11,358 nucleotides of DNA from Ruminococcaceae bacterium UBA794 (GTDB lineage Bacteria; Bacillota; Clostridia; Oscillospirales; Ruminococcaceae). This document shows, piece by piece, positions 6,009 through 11,358 of this stretch (position 1 is its first letter; each line of letters starts with the position of its first letter). The position numbers and the translations under genes were made by a program. The notes under the pieces are model-generated. The model had not been told where the DNA came from. It saw only the letters and a program-made list of their open reading frames with translations, and searched no databases. The DNA lies in assembly GCA_002304735.1 (NCBI GenBank), contig DBIU01000114.1, positions 4,406 to 15,763 on the forward strand, written 5' to 3'.

Positions 6009-6087
6009 TGCCGCTTGTGCAGGGTCGATAAAACAGACGTTGGGTCTTACCCTTTCACAGCGAGTTCTTAAAAAAGAGGTAAAAAAT
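6009..6087 (+). promoter_or_regulatory. L21-type ribosomal protein leader (5' UTR of rplU)
   Basis: The roughly 79-nt leader folds into nested helices: CGCTTGTG (6012-6019) with CACAGCG (6056-6062, one bulged T), AGGGT (6021-6025) with ACCCT (6049-6053), and AGAC (6035-6038) with GTCT (6044-6047) around loop GTTGG. A single-stranded region then carries GAGGT (6076-6080), seven bases before the rplU ATG. Position and architecture agree with the L21 leader known from Firmicutes, thought to bind L21 and reduce expression of its own operon. Assignment to that RNA family is from context and fold, not from a covariance-model hit. Confidence 0.7.
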
Positions 6088-6393
6088 ATGTACGCAGTAA
6101 TCGAAACAGGCGGAAAGCAGTATCAGGTTAAAGAGGGCGACGTTCTCTTTATCGAAAAGCTTGAAGCAGAGGGCGAAATCACCTTCGACAAGGTTGTTAT
6201 GGTTGGCGGCGACGGTTCCGTAAAGGTCGGCGCTCCTTATGTTGACGGCGCTTCTGTCAAGGCTACCCTTATCAAGAATGGCAAGGCTAAGAAAATCACG
6301 GTTTTCACCTATAAGCCTAAGAAGCACATTAAGAAAAAGCAGGGTCACAGACAGCCGTACAGCAAGGTTCAGATTGAAGCTATCAACGCGTAA
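6088..6393 (+). CDS. rplU: 50S ribosomal protein L21
   Basis: L21 binds 23S rRNA in the large subunit. The product is 101 aa, the family length. It starts MYAVIETGGKQYQV and ends with the conserved basic segment KPKKHIKKKQGHRQPYS, then KVQIEAI. The frame is open further upstream, but that part overlaps the promoter and leader, so ATG 6088 with GAGGT seven bases before it is the start. Its stop overlaps the prp start by one base (TAATG). It heads the three-gene operon typical of Firmicutes and probably is the autoregulatory protein for the leader. Confidence 0.98.
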   Translation: MYAVIETGGKQYQVKEGDVLFIEKLEAEGEITFDKVVMVGGDGSVKVGAPYVDGASVKATLIKNGKAKKITVFTYKPKKHIKKKQGHRQPYSKVQIEAINA

Positions 6394-6710
6394 TGCTTAA
6401 ATGTGTGTTCTATGAGGACGGCGGGAGGCTTTCGGGCTTTCGGATAAGCGGTCACGCGGGCTATGAAACCGAAAACGGCGACGTTGTCTGCGCGGCGGTG
6501 AGTTCGTGCGTTATGTTCGTTTGCAACACAATCACGGATTTTTTCGGGACAAAGGCGGACGTTGAGGTTCTGGAGAACCAAATCACGCTTTCGCTTGTTG
6601 AAAAGGACGAGCGCTCGGAAAAGCTTTTGGAGTCGTTTTACACGCACATTCAGATGATAGCTGAAAGTCACAGTAAGGTAAAAATCGAAATCAAGTCGGG
6701 AGGAAAATAA
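6393..6710 (+). CDS. prp: Ribosomal-processing cysteine protease Prp
   Basis: Prp (YsxB) removes the N-terminal extension of L27 in Firmicutes and some relatives, a step needed for a functional peptidyl-transferase centre. The 105-aa product carries the catalytic dyad in conserved context: His21 in GHAGYE and Cys33 in DVVCAAVSS. It sits between rplU and rpmA, overlapping rplU by one base and leaving one base before rpmA, so all three are cotranslated. No strong Shine-Dalgarno of its own is seen; expression is probably by coupling, giving low levels relative to the ribosomal proteins. Its substrate site is present in the next gene. Confidence 0.96.
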   Translation: MLKCVFYEDGGRLSGFRISGHAGYETENGDVVCAAVSSCVMFVCNTITDFFGTKADVEVLENQITLSLVEKDERSEKLLESFYTHIQMIAESHSKVKIEIKSGGK

Positions 6711-6711
6711 A

Positions 6712-6996
6712 ATGATTAAAATTAGTTTGCAGTATTTCGCTCATAAAAAGGGAATGGGTTCTACCAAGAACGGCCGCGATTCCGAGTCCAAAAGACTTGG
6801 CGTTAAGCGCGCCGACGGACAGTTTGTTCCTGCGGGAAATATTCTCGTAAGACAGCGCGGAACTCATATTCACCCCGGAAACAACGTTGGCAAGGGTTCT
6901 GACGATACGCTTTACGCACTCATTGACGGCACCGTTAAGTTCGAGCGCGTTGGCCGCGACAGAAAGCAGGTAAGCGTTTACGCCGAGGCTGAATAA
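6712..6996 (+). CDS. rpmA: 50S ribosomal protein L27, Prp-processed form
   Basis: The 94-aa L27 precursor begins MIKISLQYFAHKKGMGSTKN. The segment LQYF before AHKKG is the Prp recognition site, a variant of the commoner LQFF; cleavage after Phe9 would expose the mature N-terminus that reaches into the peptidyl-transferase centre. The conserved core (NGRDSESKRLGVK, GNILVRQRGTHIHPGNNVG) follows. GGAGG at the end of prp is about nine bases before the ATG. A terminator hairpin lies 23 nt after the stop. Confidence 0.98.
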   Translation: MIKISLQYFAHKKGMGSTKNGRDSESKRLGVKRADGQFVPAGNILVRQRGTHIHPGNNVGKGSDDTLYALIDGTVKFERVGRDRKQVSVYAEAE

Positions 6997-7019
6997 TAAG
7001 GTTCTCGATGAGTACAAAA

Positions 7020-7048
7020 AAGCCGGATAGTCGATATCCGGCTTATTT
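7020..7048 (+). terminator. Terminator after rpmA
   Basis: AAGCCGGATA (7020-7029) pairs perfectly with TATCCGGCTT (7035-7044) around a 5-nt loop, followed by ATTT. It ends the ribosomal protein operon, possibly partially, because the T tract is short and obgE follows on the same strand 74 nt later. Confidence 0.8.
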
Positions 7049-7093
7049 CTCATTATAAAGGCAATGGAATACGGATGAAATATTCGGGTAAAT

Positions 7094-7110
7094 TATAATT
7101 ATTAAGGAGG
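7094..7110 (+). promoter_or_regulatory. Possible -10 box and strong Shine-Dalgarno of obgE
   Basis: TATAAT occurs at 7094-7099, but no -35 hexamer stands 16-18 bp upstream, and a start there would give a very short leader. AAGGAGG (7104-7110) is eight bases before the obgE ATG and fixes that start. The promoter reading is weak; obgE may depend on read-through past the rpmA hairpin. Confidence 0.35.
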
Positions 7111-7118
7111 CTGCGCTT

Positions 7119-8393
7119 ATGTTCGCGGATAAGGTTGATATATCGGTTAAGGCAGGCGACGGCGGAAACGGCGCGGTGTCTTTTCACAGGGAAAAATACG
7201 TTGCGGCGGGAGGACCGGACGGCGGCGACGGCGGAAAAGGCTCGGATATCGTTTTTGTCGCGGACGACAGCCTTTCGACGCTCATAGACTTTCGCTATAA
7301 GAAAAAATATGTCGCTCCGAACGGCGAGGCGGGCGGCGCAAAACGCTGCTCGGGAAAGTCGATGGAGCCGACTGTTATCAAGGTTCCGCGCGGAACTGTC
7401 GTAAAAGACGCGAAAACAGGCAGAATTATGGCGGATATTTCGGGCGACGAGCCTGTCGTTATCGCGCACGGCGGCAAGGGCGGCTGGGGAAATATGCACT
7501 TCGCAACGCCGACAAGGCAAATTCCCCGCTTCGCAAAGCCCGGCTTTCCCGGCGAACGCTTCGATATCACGCTTGAATTGAAGCTGCTCGCGGACGTTGG
7601 GCTTGTCGGATTTCCGAATGTCGGAAAATCCACGCTGATAAGCGTTGTCAGCGCCGCAAAGCCAAAAATAGCGAATTATCACTTCACCACGCTTACGCCC
7701 GTTCTCGGAGTTGTTAAACGCGGCGAAAAATCGTTCGTAATGGCGGATATTCCGGGGCTTATCGAGGGCGCTTCCGAGGGCGCGGGGCTTGGTCACGAGT
7801 TTTTGCGGCACGTTGAGCGCTGCCGTTTGATAATCCACGTCGTTGATGTTTCGGGAATGGAGGGCCGCGACCCTATCGAGGATTACGAGAAAATCAACGC
7901 GGAGCTTGCGAATTTCTCCGAGGAGCTTTCCGAGCTTCCGCAGATTGTCGCGGCAAACAAGTGCGACCTCGCGGACGAGGAGCAGATTGCGCGTTTTGAG
8001 AAATATATCGCGGATAAGGGGCTAAAGCTGTTCAGAATTTCCGCCGCGACAACCGAGGGGACTTCCGAACTTATGGACGAGGCTTGCGCGGAGCTTGACA
8101 AGCTTCCGCCCGTAAAGCGCTTCGAGCCTACCCCGCTTACTCTTGAGGAGATTGAGCAGATGGCTGAAGAAAAGCGCTCGTTCTCGATTGAAAACGCAGA
8201 CGGAGTTTATATCGTCACGGCAGATTGGCTCGCGCCTATCCTCTACAACTGCAATATGGAGGACTACGAAAGCCTTCAATACTTCCAGCGCGTTCTCAGG
8301 CAGAGCGGTATAATCGACGAGCTTGAGCGTATGGGTATCGAGGAGGACGACGTTGTTTCAATCTACGATTTCGAGTTCAACTACGTCAGATAA
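7119..8393 (+). CDS. obgE: Obg GTPase (50S assembly / stress GTPase)
   Basis: Obg is an essential GTPase acting late in 50S subunit maturation and in growth control. The 424-aa product has the three-part layout: glycine-rich Obg fold (1-~158, with KAGDGGNGAVSF and GGPDGGDGGKG), G domain (~159-330) and a C-terminal OCT domain (~340-424) as in Gram-positive Obg. G motifs are complete: GFPNVGKST (164-172), FTTLTP (189-194), DIPGLIEGA (210-218), NKCD (280-283) and SAAT (308-311). It follows rplU-prp-rpmA, a very common arrangement that joins L27 and its assembly factor. Confidence 0.98.
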   Translation: MFADKVDISVKAGDGGNGAVSFHREKYVAAGGPDGGDGGKGSDIVFVADDSLSTLIDFRYKKKYVAPNGEAGGAKRCSGKSMEPTVIKVPRGTVVKDAKTGRIMADISGDEPVVIAHGGKGGWGNMHFATPTRQIPRFAKPGFPGERFDITLELKLLADVGLVGFPNVGKSTLISVVSAAKPKIANYHFTTLTPVLGVVKRGEKSFVMADIPGLIEGASEGAGLGHEFLRHVERCRLIIHVVDVSGMEGRDPIEDYEKINAELANFSEELSELPQIVAANKCDLADEEQIARFEKYIADKGLKLFRISAATTEGTSELMDEACAELDKLPPVKRFEPTPLTLEEIEQMAEEKRSFSIENADGVYIVTADWLAPILYNCNMEDYESLQYFQRVLRQSGIIDELERMGIEEDDVVSIYDFEFNYVR

Positions 8394-8414
8394 CAGAGAA
8401 AAACAAGATAACTT

Positions 8415-8436
8415 CTTCCGAGCGGGATTTCGGAGG
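8415..8436 (+). promoter_or_regulatory. Hairpin covering the Shine-Dalgarno of the methyltransferase gene
   Basis: CTTCCGA (8415-8421) can pair with TCGGAGG (8430-8436) through seven pairs (one G-U), loop of eight. The right arm contains GGAGG, the ribosome binding site of the gene starting at 8444. It could lower or regulate initiation; the stem is short, so the effect is uncertain. Confidence 0.35.
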
Positions 8437-8443
8437 TTTTGAT

Positions 8444-9142
8444 ATGAACTCAATAGGCAGCTTAATCAACGGTCTTGAGCGACCGAGCGCAGGAAGCGAG
8501 GATACCGCAAAGCGCGTTCTTGAGCTTTGTGGGAATATTTCGCCGAAAAACGCGGTTTTCATCGGCGACGAGAGCTTTACGCCCGCGCTTATTAAGGAAC
8601 GGACGAAAGCGGACGTTCTCGCGTGTTATGCGGAGCCGCACCGCGCCGAGCGCGCAGAAAAAGCGGGTCTTGCGGCTAAGGTTTCAATGCCGTTTGAAAT
8701 ACCCGCGCGCGACAGCGGAAAATGGGATTTTATCTGGTATAACGGCGTAACTTCGTTCGACGGAGCTTCGCGGCTTCCCGAACTGATTTACGAGGCGCTT
8801 GAAAAAGGCGGAACGGCGGTTTTCAGAACGCTTTGCTGGCTTATCGAGCCGTCGCCCGATACGAGATGCTATGTTGAACGGCGCTTCGGGAAACCGGAGG
8901 CTCTTGACGCGGTTCTGAGGAACGCAAAAGAGCAGGGATTTAAGATACGCGACTTCTACATTGCCCCGAAAACCGACTGGACGCACGGTCTTTACGAGCC
9001 GCTCCGCCTTGCGATGCAAACGCTTGAGGGCGCTTCCGAGGACGGCGCGGAAACGGGTATTTCGGAGCTTAACAAGGAAATATATATGTTTGAACTGCAC
9101 AGCGAGGAGTACAGCTTTGTCTACTACATTCTTGAAAAGTGA
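8444..9142 (+). CDS. Putative class I SAM-dependent methyltransferase, degenerate
   Basis: The 232-aa product has the order of a Rossmann-type methyltransferase. A strand and turn, NAVFIGDESFTPALIKE (residues ~36-52), occupy the place of motif I, though the usual GxGxG glycines are reduced. ADVLACYAEP (56-65) could be the strand ending in the ribose-binding acidic residue. KWDFIWYNGVTSF (93-105) stands for motif IV, and the helix and strand ALEKGGTAVFRTLCW (118-132) for the post-IV region. Weak motif I means SAM binding is not assured. No membrane segments or signal peptide. GGAGG is seven bases before the ATG. The 3' end overlaps mrnC, and neighbours act on rRNA and ribosomes, so an RNA or ribosomal-protein substrate is conceivable, but that is only context. 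Confidence 0.6.
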   Translation: MNSIGSLINGLERPSAGSEDTAKRVLELCGNISPKNAVFIGDESFTPALIKERTKADVLACYAEPHRAERAEKAGLAAKVSMPFEIPARDSGKWDFIWYNGVTSFDGASRLPELIYEALEKGGTAVFRTLCWLIEPSPDTRCYVERRFGKPEALDAVLRNAKEQGFKIRDFYIAPKTDWTHGLYEPLRLAMQTLEGASEDGAETGISELNKEIYMFELHSEEYSFVYYILEK

Positions 9143-9578
9143 GCCGCTCTCCGAAAAGGACGCGGCGGCGTATTCACCGAATATTCTGGCGTTTTTCGGG
9201 GATTCGGTCTACGAAACGCTTGTGCGCGAGGATATCGTTCGCAATCATCAAACGAACGCGGGCAGACTTCACGCGCTTGCCGTCGAACGCGTCCGCGCGG
9301 GATTTCAGTCCGAGGCTGTGAACGCGGTCGAGCCGCTTCTGACGGAAAAGGAAGCCGATATTCTGCGGCGCGGAAGAAACGCAGGCGGAATTTCTATCCC
9401 GAAAAGCGCGAAAGCCTCGGAATATCGCCGTGCAACCGCTCTCGAAACGCTTTTCGGCTATCTTGCGCTGAGCGGGCAGAACGAGCGTATCCGCGAGCTT
9501 TTCGACGCGATTTGCAGTATGTTTCCCGATAAAGAGGTGCAAAAAGATGAAAAAGAACGTTCGCCGCTGGATTGTTGA
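9117..9578 (+). CDS. mrnC: Mini-ribonuclease III
   Basis: Mini-III is a dimeric RNase III-like enzyme without a dsRNA-binding domain that matures 23S rRNA ends in Firmicutes. Catalytic features are present: AFFGDSVYETLVR with Asp29 (equivalent to the essential Asp of B. subtilis Mini-III), RGRNA (85-89) and ALETLFGYL with Glu110. The frame is open far upstream but that part is antisense-like arginine-rich sequence inside the methyltransferase gene. No ATG or GTG is suitably placed. TTG 9117 has GAGGAG exactly seven bases upstream and gives 153 aa, close to family length; TTG 9132 is the alternative (148 aa) but lacks a ribosome binding site. The gene therefore overlaps the methyltransferase by 26 bases and the next gene by 32, indicating coupled translation. 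Confidence 0.92.
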   Translation: MSTTFLKSEPLSEKDAAAYSPNILAFFGDSVYETLVREDIVRNHQTNAGRLHALAVERVRAGFQSEAVNAVEPLLTEKEADILRRGRNAGGISIPKSAKASEYRRATALETLFGYLALSGQNERIRELFDAICSMFPDKEVQKDEKERSPLDC

Positions 9579-10407
9579 CATTCTGATAATGACCGCCGCA
9601 GCAGCGATTTACTCGCTCGGAGTGCATTTCTTCATTTCACCGAACAACATAGCTCCGGGCGGCGTTACGGGAATTTCGGTTATTCTCACGCAGTTTTTCG
9701 GCTGGGGAATAGGAACTTATATCCTTCTGCTCAACATTCCGCTTATCATAATCGGATTTTTCCTGCTTAACAGAACGACAATGATTAAGACTATGATTTC
9801 GGTCGTTCTCATCACGGTTTTCACGGACCTCGCGGAAATGTTTGTTCCCGTCTACGACGCGTCAAACGGAAACGGCGTTGTCGCGGCGATTTTCGGCGGC
9901 GCGGCAATGGGCGTGGGGCTTGGGCTCGGCTATAACCGCGAAAGCACCTCGGGCGGCTCGGATATACTCACGAAAATCATCGGCAAGAAGCACCCCGATT
10001 TGAAGCTCGGCTTTATTCAGGCTGTTCTTGACGGAGTTGTCGTGCTGATGGGACTTCTGGTGTACAAGGACATAAACACCGTGCTTTATGCGATAATCGC
10101 GATTTTCGTTCAGTCGAAGCTGATTGATATTATTGTTTACGGCAGTCAGCAAAGCAGATTTATGCTTATTTTCTCGGATAACTACAAAACAATCGCCGAG
10201 GAAATCCTCAAACAGAGCAACGGCGTCACGCTGTTCAAGGGCGAGGGCGCTTACAGCGGAAGCGAACGGTGCGTTCTCGCAACGGCTGTTCACAGAAGCA
10301 ATTACTCAAAGGTAAAGCGCATAATCAAAACCGCCGACCCGAAAGCGTTTGTGGTAACGACAAGCGCAAACGAGGTTTACGGAAACGGCTTTACGAAGCT
10401 GGTTTAG
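9547..10407 (+). CDS. YitT-family membrane protein (DUF161/DUF2179)
   Basis: The 286-aa protein has a hydrophobic N-terminal part (~8-200) with about five membrane helices and the conserved YitT segments NNIAPGGVTGIS (33-44) and STSGGSDIL (133-141). A soluble cytoplasmic DUF2179 domain follows from ~205, recognised by GVTLFKGEGAYSG (226-238) and a C-terminal strand pair. Family function is unknown; transport has been proposed. The start codon lies within mrnC, with GAGGTG about seven bases before it. Length and layout are normal. It precedes yebC by 33 nt. Confidence 0.94.
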   Translation: MKKNVRRWIVDILIMTAAAAIYSLGVHFFISPNNIAPGGVTGISVILTQFFGWGIGTYILLLNIPLIIIGFFLLNRTTMIKTMISVVLITVFTDLAEMFVPVYDASNGNGVVAAIFGGAAMGVGLGLGYNRESTSGGSDILTKIIGKKHPDLKLGFIQAVLDGVVVLMGLLVYKDINTVLYAIIAIFVQSKLIDIIVYGSQQSRFMLIFSDNYKTIAEEILKQSNGVTLFKGEGAYSGSERCVLATAVHRSNYSKVKRIIKTADPKAFVVTTSANEVYGNGFTKLV

Positions 10408-10440
10408 TTTATTAATCACATTATATAAAGGAGATTATTT

Positions 10441-11193
10441 ATGTCAGGACATTCAAAATGGAGTACGATTAAACGCAAAAAAGGCGAAAAAGACGGCGCA
10501 AGAGCAAAGGTTTTCACGAAAATAAGCCGCGAAATTCTCGTCTGCGTTAAGGAAACGGGAAGCGCCGACCCCGCGAACAATTCGAAGCTTGCGGCGCTCG
10601 TTCAGAAGGCAAAATCCAACAATATTCCCAACGACAACATCGACAGACTTCTCAAAAAGGCTGCCGGCGGCAACGAAAAGAACGACTATGAAAACTGCGT
10701 TTACGAGGGCTATGGACCCGGCGGAGTCGCTGTTATCGTGGATTGCCTCACGGATAACCGCAACCGCACCGCGGGCGAAATCCGCCACTATTTCGACAAG
10801 TTCGGCGGAAATATGGGAACATCGGGCTGCGTTTCGTTTATGTTCTCGATGAAAGGCGTTATCGTTCTCAACAACGAGGACGGCGATATCGACGAGGATA
10901 AGGCTATGGAGGATATTCTCGAAAGCGGCGCGGACGACTTCTCGTTCGAGGACGGCGTTGTCGAGATTTCAACCGACCCCGCGAGCGTCGGCACTGTCGC
11001 GGAAGAGCTTACAAAGCGCGGTTATCAGGTGATTTCTGCGGAAGCCGAGCAGGTGCCCTCTACATACACCACGCTCACCGACGAGGACCAGCTCAAGAAA
11101 ATGGGTCTGCTTCTCGAAACGCTCGACGATAACGACGACGTTCAGAACGTTTGGCACAACTGGGACGCTCCCGAGTCCGACGAGGAAGATTAA
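10441..11193 (+). CDS. yebC: YebC/PmpR-family protein (TACO1-like)
   Basis: The 250-aa product has the family start GHSKWSTIKRKKGEKDGARAK (residues 3-23, basic), the glycine-rich YEGYGPGGVAVIVDCLTDN (88-106), KFGGNMGTSGCVSFMF (120-135), and an acidic C-terminus (ESDEED). Members were long annotated as transcriptional regulators. More recent work on bacterial YebC and mitochondrial TACO1 points to a ribosome-associated factor easing translation of difficult motifs such as polyproline, which fits this translation-rich neighbourhood. AAGGAG seven bases before ATG fixes the start. Confidence 0.96.
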   Translation: MSGHSKWSTIKRKKGEKDGARAKVFTKISREILVCVKETGSADPANNSKLAALVQKAKSNNIPNDNIDRLLKKAAGGNEKNDYENCVYEGYGPGGVAVIVDCLTDNRNRTAGEIRHYFDKFGGNMGTSGCVSFMFSMKGVIVLNNEDGDIDEDKAMEDILESGADDFSFEDGVVEISTDPASVGTVAEELTKRGYQVISAEAEQVPSTYTTLTDEDQLKKMGLLLETLDDNDDVQNVWHNWDAPESDEED

Positions 11194-11200
11194 CGGAAAT

Positions 11201-11261
11201 GCCTCCGGCGGCTTAAAGCCTTTTTCTGAAGAAAAAGGTTTTAAGGATTCCAAAAAAACTT
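11201..11261 (+). repeat. Long inverted repeat after yebC, probable dispersed element or terminator
   Basis: CTTAAAGCCTTTTTC (11212-11226) pairs with GAAAAAGGTTTTAAG (11231-11245) over 15 positions with a single G-U, around a TGAA loop. GCCTCCGGCGGC precedes it and an A-rich stretch follows. From memory, similar blocks recur between genes in gut Clostridia, so I call it a dispersed repeat; this cannot be shown with one copy. It could act as a transcript-end stabiliser or weak terminator for yebC. Confidence 0.5.
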
Positions 11262-11262
11262 C

Positions 11263-11303
11263 AATCGCTTCGCGTTGCATTAACTACTTTGCGCGATGTG
11301 ATT
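11263..11303. repeat. Imperfect inverted repeat
   Basis: AATCGCTTCGCG (11263-11274) and CGCGATGTGATT (11292-11303) are complementary at 10 of 12 positions, the remaining two being one mismatch and one G-U, around a 17-nt loop. No gene is seen here; it may be part of the same repeated intergenic element. Confidence 0.35.
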
Positions 11304-11332
11304 AACAGAGCCTGTTGAGTTTGATAAAAGAA

Positions 11333-11358
11333 AAGGAGTTCCGTATTCGGAACTCCTT
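11333..11358. terminator. Bidirectional terminator hairpin at the window edge
   Basis: AAGGAGTTCCG (11333-11343) and CGGAACTCCTT (11348-11358) form eleven perfect pairs around TATT. On the minus strand the hairpin is followed by TTTTCTTTT. On the plus strand the arm ends in TT at the last base, so the T tract cannot be seen. Likely ends yebC transcription and perhaps a convergent gene beyond the window. Confidence 0.8.

Noticed and set aside
5974..6087. N-terminal extension of L21 from an upstream TTG
   Set aside because: That TTG is part of the -35 box and the extension would translate the promoter and the structured leader; MYAVIETGGKQY is the family N-terminus.
7053..7838. 261-codon open frame on the minus strand opposite obgE
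   Set aside because: Shadow of the obgE reading frame; no ribosome binding site, no recognisable family, and it would run through the rpmA-obgE gap.
8961..9116. Longer form of Mini-III starting inside the methyltransferase gene
   Set aside because: The added residues are Arg-rich out-of-frame sequence and would make the protein about 50 residues too long for the family.

Overview
The window looks like ordinary chromosome from a low-to-mid GC Firmicute of class Clostridia, most likely a gut or rumen Oscillospiraceae/Ruminococcaceae relative. The evidence is the rplU-prp-rpmA order, an L27 with the N-terminal extension that Prp removes, a paired M16 peptidase locus, YitT, Mini-RNase III, and a BspA-like (LRR_5) lipoprotein. 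No transposase, phage gene, CRISPR array, tRNA or rRNA is visible.

The window is built around a divergent intergenic region at about 5584-6087. To its left, a tightly packed minus-strand operon runs leftwards. It encodes a catalytically dead M16 peptidase homologue (5583-4267), an active M16 metallopeptidase (4267-2993), the prolipoprotein diacylglyceryl transferase Lgt with an unusual acidic tail (2982-1846), a lipoprotein in which a SecD P1-head-like domain sits inside a leucine-rich-repeat module (1846-1121), FolD (1099-257), and a 58-residue two-helix membrane protein (253-77). Most junctions are TAATG overlaps or gaps of a few bases. The operon ends at hairpins between positions 13 and 66.

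To the right, a perfect sigma-A promoter (5974-6002) and an L21-leader-like structure lead into rplU-prp-rpmA, which ends at a hairpin terminator (7020-7044). The plus strand then continues with obgE, a degenerate SAM-dependent methyltransferase, mrnC (Mini-RNase III, apparently starting at a TTG inside the methyltransferase gene), a YitT-family membrane protein, and a YebC/PmpR-family gene. After yebC come a long inverted repeat and a perfect terminator hairpin at the window edge. The plus-strand block is mostly ribosome biogenesis and RNA metabolism: L21, L27, the protease that matures L27, the 50S assembly GTPase Obg, the 23S rRNA-maturing Mini-RNase III, and YebC. The minus-strand block is mostly envelope: Lgt, its probable lipoprotein client, small membrane protein, M16 pair, with FolD as a housekeeping passenger.

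The most interesting object is in the divergent region. A consensus minus-strand promoter (TTGACA, 17-bp spacer, TATAAT; 5784-5812) is followed by a long 5' stem-loop, a pyrimidine-rich linker with an anti-Shine-Dalgarno-like stretch, and a classical intrinsic terminator (5652-5677). Together they define a candidate small RNA of about 126 nt, separate from the M16 operon, which has its own promoter further down. The second most interesting is the LRR/SecD-head chimeric lipoprotein next to lgt.
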